A stretch of DNA of 64,000 nt from Euglena gracilis (GCA_039621445.1 CP154956.1:87612482-87676481), one strand, 5' to 3'. Shown: positions 11,100 to 22,924, counted from the stretch's first letter. The notes: generated from the letters alone by a model not told the origin. Numbers and translations: made by a program.

Positions 11100-12340
11100 G
11101 TCTCTGTGACGCGGTCCGTGGATCGAGTCTGTTGCCTGTGGACGTCGCGGGGATGGATGTATTTCTCAAAACTACCCCCACCCGCTGACCTGGTTTGAGC
11201 TGTGCCCCCCCCCTCCTCCTCGAAAACCTGGCTCCCCCGTGAGGCTGACATCCAACCTGAGCCTGGTTTCAGTGGGGCAGCCTCTATTTCCCCCCCTTGC
11301 AAGCCAATCATTCGTCAATGCCATGGTTCTCAAAAGGTTCCGCCTTTTACTTCTGAAAACTCTGCAAGGGCCAACGCTGAGGCTCAAAATTTTTTGGTTT
11401 AATTCAAAAAGTTTCAGAGGCGCCTCCAGGGTTTTTTTCCCCTGGCGGTGTCCAGGGTTTCGATATAACGAGGGCAGCCAGAGGTGGCGCCAGCCGCTTT
11501 TAGCACACCGTCCCAGAGAACTGGGTGATGTGCAACGGTCACTGCCACCCAATGCCCAAGCAGCCTTGGTGCATGCCTGTGTGCGACTTGGGCCAGGGAG
11601 GGTTGGAGAAAGAATTTTTTGAGTCCAATCAAAAATGTCCCATCCATCGTCCCAGCTATTATGTCCCATACTGTATACACTGTATGGTCTACAGCCTAAC
11701 TGGAAGCTGGGGGAAAAGGTGCTGGCCACCCTCCCCCCAGGGTTCCATACGAGGTGAGAGGGGGTAGGACCCCCCCACGGTCCAGGAAGTGGGTTAGGGT
11801 CAGGGTTAGGTGAAGGGGGGACAACCCCCCCCCCCCAACTGAACAGTGGCACGGTGACCCATTTTTGGCCCGCCGTGAAGACTTGCTCCCCTCCAATGGT
11901 GGCCATGGACCTGCCACCGGCGGAGAAGAGGTCCCACCCCGCCACCCTTCCCCCCCCCCCAGGTCGAGGAAGCAACTGTTTTCCAGCCAGCCGGCTGGAC
12001 TCTGGGGACTCCTGGGGGTTGAAATTCCCTCCTGCCTCCCCAAGGTATTGCTTTAGGATCTTTGTATTAATTGAGTTCTTTGCATTATTTGTTTTGCATT
12101 ATTTGTGTTCTTTGTCTTATTTGTTTTGTCTTATTATATTATATTATATTATATTATTTTGTATATATTATTTGCCTTCATGTTGTTTTGGATTCAGGAT
12201 TTTCCCCATGGGTTTCCCCGTCTTTTCTTCGATAGATTTCCCCCCATTCTCGCGGCTGAAATCGCAGCCCAACCCCGCAGGGCCCGCGGCCTTGTCAACC
12301 TTCCCCCACGGCACCCTCTTCCCGCCAGCAGCTATGGGAA

Positions 12341-12530
12341 AGGCGGACATAGCGTTTTTGTGGCAAATGGATAAATGGTAAACAACAAATTGGCGGACAT
12401 GCCGTAAATAGCAAACGGGTAAACGGTAAAAGCAAAATCAGGCGGACATGGTGTCTTTGTGGCAAATAGACAAATGGTAAACAACAAATTGGCGGACATG
12501 GCGTAAATAGCAAACGGGCAAACGTGATTT
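12341..12530. repeat. Tandem duplication, period about 100 bases
   Basis: GGCGGACATAGCGTTTTTGT and GGCGGACATGGTGTCTTTGT start two consecutive copies, each containing AAATGGTAAACAACAAATTG and CGTAAATAGCAAACGGG. Confidence 0.85.
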
Positions 12531-12582
12531 ATGTGTAAGCACATAAATAAATGAATGGGTGCGTCCTGTCCTCTCGCCACAG

Positions 12583-12763
12583 CGCCAGGCCAGCGCCGCC
12601 GGTTCCCACCACCGGCCTCTCGCACTGCTTCCTGGGCCCGCAGCTCTCGAGGGGCCATAAGGCTCCTCCCCATGAGCGGTTGAGCTGCGACCTCTGCCTC
12701 CGCCTCCCCTGCCCCCCTGGCCTGGGCCCGCTGCGTGGCTTGGGGCGCTCACCGATGTCAACG
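12583..12763 (+). CDS. Candidate exon, Pro/Cys-rich segment
   Basis: CCTCTCGCCACAG is a good acceptor and ACG/GTCTCA a plausible donor. The frame reads ARPAPPVPTTGLSHCFLGPQ and then LSCDLCLRLPCPPGLG, with GC3 bias throughout. The CDLC...C spacing could bind metal but matches no named finger. Phase 2 in and 0 out. Minus frames are open too because of GC content, but their splice edges are poorer. Confidence 0.5.
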
Positions 12764-13079
12764 GTCTCAATCTGCCCCCCCCCCCCCCGGGAAGTTGTCA
12801 CCACCGTCACCCCCCCCAGGGAAGAACAGGAATCAGCCAAACAGCCAGGGTGGTGGGTGGGGGGGGGTCGACCACCTCCCCACCACCTCCTCCCGTATTT
12901 CCGGGGAGCACCGATTTTCGGTCGATCAAATAGTCGTCAAATAGTTGTCCTGGCACCAAACTGCCAAACAGCCAAAGGCGCTGGGAAAATTTGTTTAAAA
13001 AATCTGTGAAAATGCTGTGATGGGTGGGGGGTCGACCACTCCCCATCAGGCTTTCCCGTACCGCCCTGCTCCCCCCTGT

Positions 13080-13165
13080 GTTATTGCACCCTCCCCCTGA
13101 TTATTGACCCCCTGGCTGTTGGGCCCAACTTGACCCCCTCCTCTGTTGGGCCCAGCTTGACCGGC
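13080..13165. repeat. TTATTGACCCCCTGG / CTGTTGGGCCC dispersed repeat
   Basis: Repeated phrases GACCCCCTGGCTGTTGGGCC and CCTCTGTTGGGCCCAGC. A longer copy lies at 20877-21105. Confidence 0.7.
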
Positions 13166-13948
13166 TCAATGGCAGGGGGGAGGCAGATTTGCTTGAAAGT
13201 CCATCGCAGGGCCCCGGGTAGGTCATCCGTGTAGTTGGTACCGGCTGGCTTGTCCAGTGATGGCTTCCCGGGGGTGCTTGAACAAAAGCGACAGGAGTAA
13301 CTGTTTGAGGGACACAGGTCCAGGAGATGGTGCAGGAGATGAAACGGGATCGTCGTTGGCGTGTTTACGTGGAGAAAGAGGTTCTTGGGTTATTTTGTGT
13401 GGCACGAATCCCAGGAAGAGTCGGGAGATGGTTGATCAAATCAGGAGTAAAACAAGGTCAGAAAATGTCGATTTCTCACCTTAAAGTGGGAGAGTAATAT
13501 CAAAGGTGCGAGGGCATCAGGCCAGCAGAACAAGGAGCGTGCCAACACGTGGTCACTTTTCAAACTCAACCCAAGATGGTCAGTCAAAAACAGCCAGGGG
13601 TGTGTTTCAGCCAGGGGTATGTGCATGCTAACCAAAACCGTCATATCAGCTTATCCTGACACAAATGCCCTAAATTATATCTCCGTGTACCATTCAAAAA
13701 GAAAAACTCTCAAGCCAGATTTCAAAATTATTGGCAACTCATAAACTCCCCCCCCCGAGAATGTGGCTCAATGGGGTTTGCATTATTATGTGATTTCTGC
13801 ACATCGAAGGGAAGAGGTTGGGTGGGAGGAGCCCCCCCCCCCCCCCAGGCGAAGGGTGTCTCTCACCAGTGCTCCCCAGAGCCCCACCGAGATGGCCGGA
13901 GAAAGTGACTGGCTGGTCTGGGCTTCTGGGCGGTTTCTCGCGACACAG

Positions 13949-14002
13949 AAGGCCTGCGGGTGGCGAACCGGACCGCCAACACCGCGACGCGCAGCGCAAT
14001 GC
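13949..14002 (+). CDS. Short candidate exon
   Basis: GTTTCTCGCGACACAG precedes a 54-base block that ends at GTTGAG. The most GC3-biased reading is GLRVANRTANTATRSAM. The reading that keeps phase with the flanking candidates is KACGWRTGPPTPRRAAQC. The two conflict, so frame is unresolved. No domain is recognised. Confidence 0.3.
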
Positions 14003-15356
14003 GTTGAGACACCCCACCCCGCTGCTGTTCCCGGGCTGCATATGCTGTTTGGTGGCCCCCAATTTTCGTTTCCCCCCCAATTCCTCTCCAGGGCCGAATG
14101 AGGTTCTGAAATCACGATCAGGGGCGGGGTGTATGTCAGCCTCGCGTTGTGTCCCGCGGTATGCCAGCAAAGATTTGTCACCCCTGCGCAATGTTCACCC
14201 CCCTGCCCTAGTTTTAAATTCTAAATTGGCACCCATCTTTTTTCCCCAGGGTGAGTAGCTGTGTAACTTCCCACTCATAAACCACCAAAGGATTATCCCC
14301 CCCCCTTGTAAATAAAAGTGAAAAGTTTTTTTTTGCCCTCAATTTACCCCAAATGCGATTTCCCCCCAATTTTTCTGTGATCCTCATCAAAGATTTGCCA
14401 TTTTGACCTCCAAGAATGGGAATTGTTTGGGGAGGTCAGATTTTCACCAACAAACGACTTCCAACCCCCCTGGCTGAGCCGCCAAGTGGGATCCAAAAAC
14501 CGCACGGTGTTAAAATGTGGGGGCTAATTTTGTCCTGGAAATATTTTTATCATCCCGTTGTCCCTCAGCCCTGCCTCTGCACAACCCCCACACATCTTCT
14601 GTGCACGCAACACGTCCGCTCCGGCCCAATTCTGATCCAGGGTTGACCCCCCCCAATTCCCTGCCGAGGAGGTGCGGTGCGCTGTGTCCTGTTGTGGACT
14701 CCAGTTCAGTTCCCATACCCAGATCTGGATTTGTTTTGCTCATAAGTTCTGCATTGAAAAACAACGCTGTCGAACCTGGCTTTGAAAAAAAAAAAAGAGC
14801 GGGATGCCCCCCTCCCCCAAAAGTGTGGACTTTCCGGGACCCAAGTTTTTCAAACCCTTGAGGTGCGCATGTTTTTGGATGGTGCCAAAAAATCGCGGAT
14901 TGCATAAACTTCGCCTGTGTTCAACCATTTCTCCTTTTTTTCCCTGTGATGTCCAGCACATACATCTCTTTGAGATTTTGCAGAACACCACCCCCGGGTT
15001 TCCAAAAACTGGGGGTACACTTCCAAAAGTGTGCCCCTCTCTGAGCAAGGCCAAATACGAAAAGGGCCTTCATTCCGGATTCTGCGGTCATTTGATTCGC
15101 TGCGAACGCATTTAAATGCATTCGCTACAAAAGCTGCCCAGAAGCGCTCCACCGGGCTCACCAAAATCGTTCTTTTTTTGCAGCTTTCGTCAAAGACTAA
15201 AAAACCACAATAAAAAATTTTGAAGGTCCGAAAAGAAATCATTTTCTTCCACCCACGGTGATTCTGCACATAAATTCGGCCGTAGGCAAAATCTTTCGTC
15301 ACAGAACGTTCTAGATGCCCCCCTCGCCTTACATTCAACCATGGACCAGGCCAAGA

Positions 15357-15715
15357 GCCGAGGGAGGTGGGGGCAGGGGCTGGTGGGTATATTTTTTTTA
15401 GGGGCTGGTGGGTTTTTTTTAGTCTTGGACCCTCTCCCCCTCAGGGGGGTGGGGTAGGGTGGGTGGGTTTTGTGTACCCCCTCCCCCCCCCCCCCGGGAG
15501 GTGGGGGTAGGGGCTGGTGGGTATATTTTTTACGCGCCTTTGGCGCCGAAATTTTTGAAAGAGGTGCTATTTTTAGCATTTTTGGCCATTTTCGAGCAAA
15601 AATAGGTGGGTCCCCCAGGACCCCCCCCTCCCCCGGGGGGCCCCACCCCAGGGGGTGGGTGGGTGGGTGCCGACCCTCTCCCCCCCTTCCCCCCGGTCTT
15701 AAAAAAAAAACCCTG
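15357..15715 (+). mobile_element. hAT-like MITE copy, rearranged left part
   Basis: The right end and core match the family. The left portion repeats the GGGGCTGGTGGGTATATT segment two or three times, as if nested or internally duplicated. No matching 8-bp duplication was found. Confidence 0.65.
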
Positions 15716-16982
15716 GGTGCCTGGGTGGGAGGTAATTTCTGCGAGGGGCATTCTGTCTTTTTTTCCTCGTTAGGTTCGGTTAGTTCCTTTTCTTTCTTCA
15801 AAGTGGTTCATTTTCCCCCAGTCCGGTCCAGGCTTGTGCTTAGTCGGGTGCCTACCCCACGGGGGGGGGGGGGTGCTTGGGGCAGGCACCATATAGCACC
15901 CCCCCCCCCACCCCCGGGGGGGGGGTAGGGTTTTGGGGGGTGCCTGCCCATAGCAGGAACCCCCCTCCGAAGGCGCCGAAGGCGCTGGGGGCCCGGAAAG
16001 GGCCATTTTCAATGAAAAATTTTCTGGGTCCCCCCGGACCCCCCCCCCGGGGGTGCCTGCCCGGGGCAGGGGCCCTATGCCACCCACCCCCCCCCCGGTC
16101 GGTAAGCACAACCTTCCGGGCCACAGAACAGCGACCCACAGCCCCCCCTCGCTCCGTGAGGTCTGTGGAGAACCCACCTGTCTCACCGTACCCGTTGTCC
16201 TGACCACTGATGCATAACCTCCTGTAAGGGAGGTGCCCCTACTCGGTCAACGGTGCAGGGACCCTCTCATCACAGGGACATGGGGGGATGTGGACGTAGT
16301 TTTTTCTTGTGAGAAATCTGAACACACACAAACCACCCTTGGGTGTTGTGTTGCGTGTTACGTAGTGTACGTTAGAATGTATGTGTTAAGTTGTGTGTTA
16401 TGTTGTGTGTGTGTGTTAAGTTGTGTGAATGTTGTGTGTGGTGTGAGTGTGTGTGTCTGCGTATTGGGGGGCACACTGTCCACGTCGGCCTCCAACCTGG
16501 CCAGCAAATGGTTCAGCCGGGCGTCAACAAAGGAACAGGCAGGCTATCGAACAGCACAGAGCCATTTTCCCTTGTCCATGTACATCAACTTCCATATCCT
16601 CTAAAAATATGGTAGTGGACGGCTTGTTCCCCTTTCATTCTTCTAAACTGCACTGTGATCAAGCCTTCCCCCCAGAAGCACAGTTGCACTTATAGTGGAC
16701 CGCCGCCACCTGCATTTCAATTTGTATTTGGAACAACGTTTCACTTCCACCTGCACCAATGTAAACAAGTTACCCCCCCCCCAGGCAATTGACGCCCCCG
16801 GGCAATTGACGCCCCTGGCTGTGCCGGCCAATTTGTCACCCCGGGAAATTGTCACCCCTGTCCGTGCTGCCCGATTTGTCGCGTGGCAATTGCCCGGGGG
16901 GGGGGGGTACTCAAAATGATAGGTAGTGGATCTGGTGCCATGCTCTGGAGGGGGTGATTCCTGCCGCTGCACTGCTTCTCAG

Positions 16983-17111
16983 TACAGACAGCCACAGCCT
17001 GAGGTCCTTCCTTGGACGGAGAAGGCGCGTGCATTTTTGCTGCGCGCCTGCGCCGGGAATCACGCCGCCGCGATGGCCAGCCTCCCTTCCCACCACTTTT
17101 CACCCATTTCT
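16983..17111 (+). CDS. Candidate exon, helical segment with FLLRACAGNHAAAM
   Basis: A pyrimidine-rich acceptor (CTGCACTGCTTCTCAG) and a GTGGGT donor bracket 43 full codons in phase 0. The reading includes EVLPWTEKARAFLLRACAG followed by NHAAAMASL. The amphipathic Ala-rich portion is vaguely repeat-helix like, but no family is claimed. Introns on either side carry long C runs and repeat copies. Confidence 0.5.
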
Positions 17112-17576
17112 GTGGGTCTCCCCCTCCTTGCCCCCTGTCGTTAACCACAGGTTGAAGGATCGGTTCACTGGTGGGTCAGTTTCATTGGAGGGTATGAAAC
17201 TGGCCTCTTTTTCGGAAGGTTTTTCACCCCCCCCCCCCCGGGGTGCTATGGGCTGGTAGGGGGGAGGGGTAAGGGCATTTTCCACCCCCCCCACCAGAGG
17301 GGTCGAGTTTTGGGTGGGTGGCACGAAAATAGCCAATTTCAAGGGAGAATTGGCTTGGTCCGCAGGCACCCGGGGGGGGGGGGGGGGTGCCTTCCACGGG
17401 CATGCACCCCATAGCACAAGATACCCCCTGGGGTTGGTAAGAAGAAGCCAGGCATGAAGGACACAGTCACCTTTTCTAACTCTTTTTTGAGCCCCCCCCC
17501 CCCCCCCCGGAGCCGGCCACCGCGTTCCCTCCGCCCCCATACTTGGCCCGCCCGCCCTCCCTGGATGTGGCCCAAG

Positions 17577-17651
17577 GTTCGCCGGGAGGACTTGACGCCC
17601 GCAGCAACATTCCCCATCGCTCCCCATGGGCTCGGGGCTGGGTTGAGACAC
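17577..17651 (+). CDS. Short candidate exon
   Basis: Twenty-five codons in phase 0 between TGGCCCAAG and GTTGCC read VRREDLTPAATFPIAPHG and continue LGAGLRH. Phase fits the previous block. The wider GC-rich stretch 17515-17720 is open in other frames and on the minus strand, so exon limits and frame are uncertain. No domain is recognised. Confidence 0.3.
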
Positions 17652-17924
17652 GTTGCCTGTCTCCCCCAAGGAGTCTCGCTGGGACTGCCTGTACTGCCCC
17701 GTCTTGTATTTTATTCTCCTTTACAGGCTTCTTGTGTTGAATGCCAGTGGGTTCTGCCAGCACGTATAGAAATTGTCTGGGAAAGAAGTTCTTTAAATGA
17801 GATTGTGTGATTTAGTGTGATTTTTTCATATTAATTCTCATTGGATCGCATAAAGTCACACTAAACCAAGTTTAATAAAATCGTCATATGTCTCCCTTGC
17901 CAACCATTTACCCCCTCAGTCCAA

Positions 17925-18240
17925 GGACCCCCTATGATAATGACCATCTCCCCAGTCGGAGGACACCTTTTCGGAGGTTTGGTCAGATTTCTGGCACGGC
18001 ACGAAGTACCTGGCTGAAGGTTTTTTCCACCCAAAGTTGACCAAAAATGCCATTTGGGGCAATTTTTGCGCAAATCTTTGTCAAAAATGTAAAAACCTTG
18101 CGACGCAATGTGCCGAAAGGAAATGTTTGACCTTTTGTCAGTCCGGGAATTTTTTTCTGGACCCCTTGTCTAACGACCGGCCCTCCAGTCGGAGACCTTT
18201 TTGGTTAGAAGCCTATGACCAATGACCCTCCCCCCCCCCC
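17925..18240. repeat. CAGTCGGAGGACACCTTTT dispersed repeat
   Basis: Contains CAGTCGGAGGACACCTTTTC near the left and CCAGTCGGAGACCTTTTTGG near the right, with AATGACC-C-run ends. A shorter copy is at 41980-42125 (GGTCGGAGGACACCTTTTTG ... CCAATGACCACC). Confidence 0.65.
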
Positions 18241-18598
18241 AGCAAAAGGACAGACATTGCTGGTCTTTGGACGGGGGGTGATAAATGGGCCAAGTCTGCA
18301 ATTAATTTGCAAAGGAGTTATCGAGGGATGTTGCTTTCCAAAGCTGTACCCACCACAACTCGCATTCCCATCTGTCGCACACATTTGTGTTGTTTTTTTT
18401 TACCACGTTAATTATGACGATCAATGCACGCCATCTGTTGCCTCTCAAGCCAGAAAAGACGCAATCTGCTCTGAAAACCCAGAATTTTTTCTGCAAAACC
18501 GGAAATTTTGGCCCTGAAAAGAAAACAGGTAAAAACGCGTAAAACCACGTCAACTCACATATGGAATGGGTATCTAGCAAGTTTTTTTGAAACGCCCT

Positions 18599-18783
<185 letters not shown>

Positions 18784-18803
18784 CGGTGAGGACTGTGCCC
18801 CAG

Positions 18804-19027
18804 AGGCCTGGTGCAGTGTCTGCCGACGGGCTCTTGCGCTTTGAAATACGACGCGGGCCCGCCGGCTGGCCGCCGCAGGGGGAGCCATGCGGCACCGAGC
18901 CACGCCGACCCCCCTGCGCGGCGCCAATCTCCGCCCTTAACCTCCAGCCCATGGCCCGGCCTAGGGCGGTCGACCAGTTCAAAGCGGAGAGTGGACGACC
19001 AAAAAGCGCTCAATGTGTACACCATCC
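18804..19027 (+). CDS. Candidate exon directly after a (CA)n array
   Basis: The GC-rich block begins at GTGCCCCAG just downstream of a long (CA)n microsatellite and ends at GTGTTT. The frame reads RPGAVSADGLLRFEIRRGPA, later AVDQFKAESGRPKS. It enters in phase 0 and leaves in phase 2, matching 20535. The minus strand also has an open GC3-rich frame, so strand is not proven. No domain is recognised. Confidence 0.35.
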
Positions 19028-19323
19028 GTGTTTCGATTTGATAGCTTTTTTCCTCCGGGGAACATAATCATCCGGGGAAAAAAAGTTCATAAATAAAAAA
19101 GGTGATGATAAATGTTGATGGCAATTCATGAATAACAATAATAATTGAATGACAGAATAAGAGGACCACATGGTGCCACAAGGCGGTGCATTCCCGATCG
19201 CGGTCGCTCTTGCAGAGGTTTGGAGCGCAAGGCAGACGGCTGGCATCCAGGGAACATGCACACTTGCCAACCTGGATAACTTCAGCGAAAAAGCCTGATT
19301 CCAAAATGGCAAAACATCCTTTC

Positions 19324-19593
19324 CAGGGGTTTTTTTTAGTCGTGGACCCCCGGGGGGGGGTGGGTGGGTCCGGCCGAGCCCCCCCCCCGGGGGTCCCCCC
19401 AGAGGGGGGTGGGATATATGTTGCGTCGCCGAAGGCGCCGAAAATTTTTGAAAAGGTGCTATTTTCTACTTTTCACGATTTTTTCGGCCATTTTTTTGTT
19501 GTTTTTCCGGTACCCCTCCTCCCAGGGTTGGTTCCTCAGGGGGTGGGTGTGTGGGGGGAACCCCCCTCCCCCGGTCTTAAAAAAAAAACCCTG
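19324..19593 (+). mobile_element. hAT-like MITE with 8-bp target duplication (7/8)
   Basis: Flanks ATCCTTTC (19316-19323) and ATCTTTTC (19594-19601). Ends CAGGGGTTTTTTTTAGTC and GGTCTTAAAA...CCCTG are inverted relative to each other. Confidence 0.85.
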
Positions 19594-19735
19594 ATCTTTT
19601 CCCAGATGTGCCATTCCTTGCCTTTATAATTTATCTTATATTGGTTTTGGAAATCACGTAGATTGTTGCAGTTTCGGCAGGGTTATTATTGGGACAGCTG
19701 ATGTCAGCTGTATTGGCAATGGCATTTTTGTCTTA

Positions 19736-19839
19736 CCCGCCCCCCCCCCCCTTGTCGTACGACCACCCCTCATTTACGACCACCCCCCGGTCACAGGTTG
19801 CAGGAACCCGGTCGTACGACAAGGGGGGGGGGGGGCGGG
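19736..19839. mobile_element. TA-flanked palindromic element (short form)
   Basis: This 104-base element is almost entirely inverted repeat: ends CCCGCC...TTGTCGTACGACC and GGTCGTACGACAA...GGCGGG pair perfectly, with TA outside each end. The centre carries the GGTCACAGGTTGCAGG motif shared with the element at 10107. Confidence 0.8.
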
Positions 19840-20048
19840 TAGTTTGTGCACACAACATTTTTTTCGCCGCATCCTCAGCAAACAAAAACCACATTTTTGA
19901 ACCTCGTGTGTGCCATGGGCGTTTTGTTTCTTTTGTCCACCGCGTGCGCCGCAGCAGCTGCCGATCAGTTGCCACGAGTCTTTGGTGAGATTTTTTGTGA
20001 TTCGGCGCCGCGTCGCTGAGTAAAGCTTGAGTTTGCGCCAGTGCAGTA

Positions 20049-20195
20049 ACCCCCCCCAAATAACACCCCCCCCCTGTTTTCCTTTGGTTTTCCATGTAAA
20101 AATAACACCCCCCAAATAACACACCCCCCCCTGGGGCCCCAGTTCGGGTGCCCAAATAACACACCGGGGGGGGGGGGTGTTATTTTGGGGGGGTT
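20049..20195. mobile_element. TA-flanked inverted-repeat element, CAAATAACACC type
   Basis: Ends ACCCCCCCCAAATAACACC and GGTGTTATTTTGGGGGGGTT are inverted and flanked by TA. The motif CAAATAACAC occurs several times inside. It is a different sequence from the TCGTACGACC family but has the same C-run architecture. Confidence 0.65.
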
Positions 20196-20534
20196 TACTC
20201 AATGGGCGGGTTTTTTTTTCATTTACACCGCCACTCAAGGACCGCCCCAAGAATTTACCATCCCAGCACCTTAAACAAAACATCTGGAGCAAAAAAATGG
20301 CCAGAAGTCGACATTTCTCAGCGTAATATCTCGGGGAAGAAAATGGCATCTCGGGGAAGAATTTCTGGCATCCTTGGACCGTTGCCCATCCTCCCAAAGC
20401 TTCAAAAAAATATTCTTTTCTGGCTTTAATTTTTGACTCCTTTCGAGCCGTGGATCGGCCGTCTGCCAAGTTGAGGGCTGCCTGGTCCTCAACTTGCTCT
20501 CCGCGGTGCACTGACAACAACGTATGGTTTACAG

Positions 20535-20696
20535 GGGTTTTAAGTTCCAGGGGGTTGCTTCCAATCCCCTGTTCTGGATCGATTCAAGTCCGGAATTCTC
20601 CGGTTGGACGGGAAAGGGCACCGTGGGGCACGACGGCCGAACCCTGCCATACCTCCCCGCCGCCAACTCTCAGGAGGGCAGCCTGTTTTGCCTCCG
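20535..20696 (+). CDS. Candidate exon, Gly/aromatic-rich beta-type segment
   Basis: GTATGGTTTACAG precedes it and CTCCG/GTGTCC ends it. The frame reads GFKFQGVASNPLFWIDSSPE, then FSGWTGKGTVGHDGRTLPY and SQEGSLFCLR. Composition is that of a folded beta-rich region rather than low complexity, and only one frame looks protein-like. Phase 2 in and 2 out fits both neighbours. It might belong to a sensor domain, but no homology is recognised. Confidence 0.55.
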
Positions 20697-20876
20697 GTGT
20701 CCCTGTCCATCAGCCATTAAGGTCCAACGGCGGGCGCGATGTCCAATGAGACACAAGAGGGATCACTGTCATACTGTCATGTTTTTTTTTAAATTGAACA
20801 CACACACACACACAGACATGTTCGCACGCACACAGGCACGCCCAGACACAAGGCACACATAACAAAATATTATTAT

Positions 20877-21105
20877 TTATTGACCCTGGTTATTGACCCC
20901 CTGGGCTGTTGGGCCCTACGACCCCCTCTTCTGTTGGGCTCAACCTCACCCCCTGGACCCCCTTCTTCCCAAGATCTCAAGCTTGGGCTTGAAATCTTTC
21001 CCAAGATTTCAAGCCCAAGGTTGGGGAAAGTGCTGTTGGGCCAACTTCCCCCCCCCCCCCCGAAGTTGACCCCTCCTCTGTTGGGCTGACCTGACCCAGT
21101 CCGAC
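20877..21105. repeat. TTATTGACCCCCTGG / CTGTTGGGCCC dispersed repeat, long copy
   Basis: Same phrases as 13080-13165, here also holding two inverted or direct copies of a CAAGATTTCAAGC segment near 20968-21015. Confidence 0.7.
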
Positions 21106-21423
21106 TTGACTCAATTCAATAAATAACCCGAGGGGTATTGTATGTTTTATTGTATTATGTTATATTATATTGTGTTTTATAATAATGTTATATGTTTTCT
21201 TTGATATAGCATGTTTTTGTGTTTCCTTACATTATGTTATATAATGATGTTGTATGTTATATTATGTTATGATGTTATCACAGTATGTTATATTATAATG
21301 TCATATGTTATATTATGTTTTAGTGGTATATTGTATTGGTATAACGTTGGAAGCACAGCTCTTGCAATCTGGCAGGGGCGATTTCACACGCCTCTCCAAA
21401 CCTGCCCCCCCCCCTCCACGCAG

Positions 21424-21557
21424 GCACAGGGGCACCCCGATTAGCGTGCAATGCAGAGCTGCAGCACTTATTAGAGTTGAGCTCCGCAGGGTGTACGCAG
21501 CTGCCGGGCTGGGGCCCACGCAACCATGGCTGGCTCGACGCGCACATTGCTTCGGCA
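21424..21557 (+). CDS. Candidate exon, two possible frames
   Basis: A C/T-rich tract ending CCACGCAG at 21423 is a strong acceptor; GTGTTA follows the block. The phase-consistent reading is HRGTPISVQCRAAALIRVEL and onward. A second open frame, ELQHLLELSSAGCTQLPGWG, looks equally protein-like. Phase matches the exons at 20535 and 21947 only for the first reading. No domain is recognised. Confidence 0.5.
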
Positions 21558-21946
21558 GTGTTACGTCCCACCCACAGATCGATATTTTTTTCAACGCTTT
21601 GATGACCCAGGGAGAGTTCTCCGCGGGGATGGGGGGTCGGGCCAAGTGGGTCCCTTGAAGGGGGGAGTCCTCTATTTTTGGTATGAAGAGCTCCTAAATT
21701 GACTCTCAAAAATGGGTCCCCCTGAGCCCCCCCCCCCCGCTGAGGGCTCCCCCCAGGTCCTAAAAAGAACCTCTGCAGGACTGGCCATCCGATGCCGTGC
21801 TGATGGGCACTCGGAGTTTTGTGTGTGAGGAAGGTGACTAATGTTTGGCTTGGGATGCCACTTCCCCTGGGACAGCGGTGGTCTTGCACATCGAGCCCCC
21901 AGCACAGTACCCTTCGTCTCCACCTCTGCTTTTTTCCTCTGGCCAG

Positions 21947-22034
21947 GTGTCAGCCGCCGCAGCCCACAGGGAAGCTGCACCCCAATTATAGTCCTTGCCG
22001 CACTACCAGCGCCATCAACTGAGAACGTCAACAG
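21947..22034 (+). CDS. Short candidate exon
   Basis: Strong acceptor CTGCTTTTTTCCTCTGGCCAG, donor CAACAG/GTGGTG. Only the phase-1 reading stays open to the donor: VSRRSPQGSCTPIIVLAALP followed by APSTENVN. It continues in phase from 21557 and leaves in phase 2 as needed at 22330. No domain is recognised. Confidence 0.5.
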
Positions 22035-22329
22035 GTGGTGTCTCTTTACTGTTTGTGAACGTCTTCTCCCATATTCACTGCGAGACAGCTTCCCAGAAAC
22101 CGACTTTTTTTTTTTACCGCCAAGCTCAGTCACTTGAGGTGTTGCCGTGTCAATCAGTGCTGTGGCAGCCGGGGTTTTTTCAGGACCCTGGGGCCTGAAT
22201 AACTCCCCCCGATGCCCCCCCCCGGTCCTGCTTGGTCCTTGTTTGTTTGATTTTTTTTGTTTGTTTGAAATACCGCATGCGAATGGAAGCCCCTCGTTTC
22301 GCCGTGGGGGTCCGCCACGCCTCTTGCAG

Positions 22330-22423
22330 CTTCTCGCTACCCCAAGCCACACACAACACATATGGTGCATGTCGATGGTTCCAGACTTTTGGCCTGCCTG
22401 GGACGGACCCCACCTTCCCTGCT
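22330..22423 (+). CDS. Short candidate exon
   Basis: CACGCCTCTTGCAG precedes the block. In phase 2 it reads FSLPQATHNTYGACRWFQTF and continues GLPGTDPTFPA to a GC donor near 22424. Outgoing phase 0 matches 25042. Other frames are also open, so this rests on phase continuity. A hAT-like element begins 30 bases downstream. Confidence 0.4.
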
Positions 22424-22452
22424 GCGGAGGGTTCCTCATTTTAACCCTTGAT

Positions 22453-22718
22453 CAGGGGGCTTTTTTTAGTCTTAGACCCTGGGGGGGGGGTAGGGTGGGA
22501 GGGTCCGGCCGAACCCCCACCCCGGAGGGGGGGGGGTCCCCCAGAGGTGAGTGGGATATGCTATTCAACGCCGAAGGCACCGAAAATTTTTGAAAAGGTG
22601 CTATTTTTAGTATTTTTTCGTGATATTTTGGCCATTTTCGGACACAAGAGTGGGTCCCCCAGGACCCCCCAGGGGGTGGGTGGGGGGACCCCCCCCCCCG
22701 GTTTTAAAAAAAACCCTG
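22453..22718 (+). mobile_element. hAT-like MITE with 8-bp target duplication (7/8)
   Basis: Flanks CCCTTGAT (22445-22452) and CCTTTGAT (22719-22726). Contains the CGCCGAAGGCACCGAAAA core. It lies between the candidate exon at 22330 and the minisatellite block at 22760. Confidence 0.85.
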
Positions 22719-22761
22719 CCTTTGATCCCCCGCAAGGAAGTGGTCTCCTCGGGCAGGCACC

Positions 22762-22880
22762 TATGGCCGACCAGGGCCGACCAGGGCCGACCAGGGCCGA
22801 CTATGGTTTTCAGGACCCCCGTAGGTGGGGGTTCCGACCAGGGCCGACCAGGGCCGACCAGGGCCGACCAGGGCTGACTT
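22762..22880. repeat. GGCCGACCAG 10-base minisatellite
   Basis: Two runs of GGCCGACCAG units separated by GTTTTCAGGACCCCCGTAGG. A further run lies at 23517-23578 and a single degenerate copy near 60055. Confidence 0.95.
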
Positions 22881-22924
22881 GCATGTGGTTGGCCGACCGA
22901 AGGGGAATGGATGAAGGAATTCGG

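Noticed and set aside
10217-11188. 323-codon + strand frame
   Set aside because: It crosses a TA-flanked element and C/G runs; only the part near 11023-11099 looks coding, and in a different frame.
13223-13405. Minus-strand frame with LKQLLLSLLFKHPREAI
   Set aside because: Protein-like by eye but short, without splice edges, biased codons or a recognised family; left out as unsupported.
14560-14760. GC-rich patch as an exon
   Set aside because: Open on both strands, weak codon bias and no acceptor-donor pair fitting the chain.
16480-16540. Possible exon on either strand (SASNLASKWFSRAS or LNHLLARLEADVDS)
   Set aside because: Both strands look coding and no convincing splice sites bracket either.
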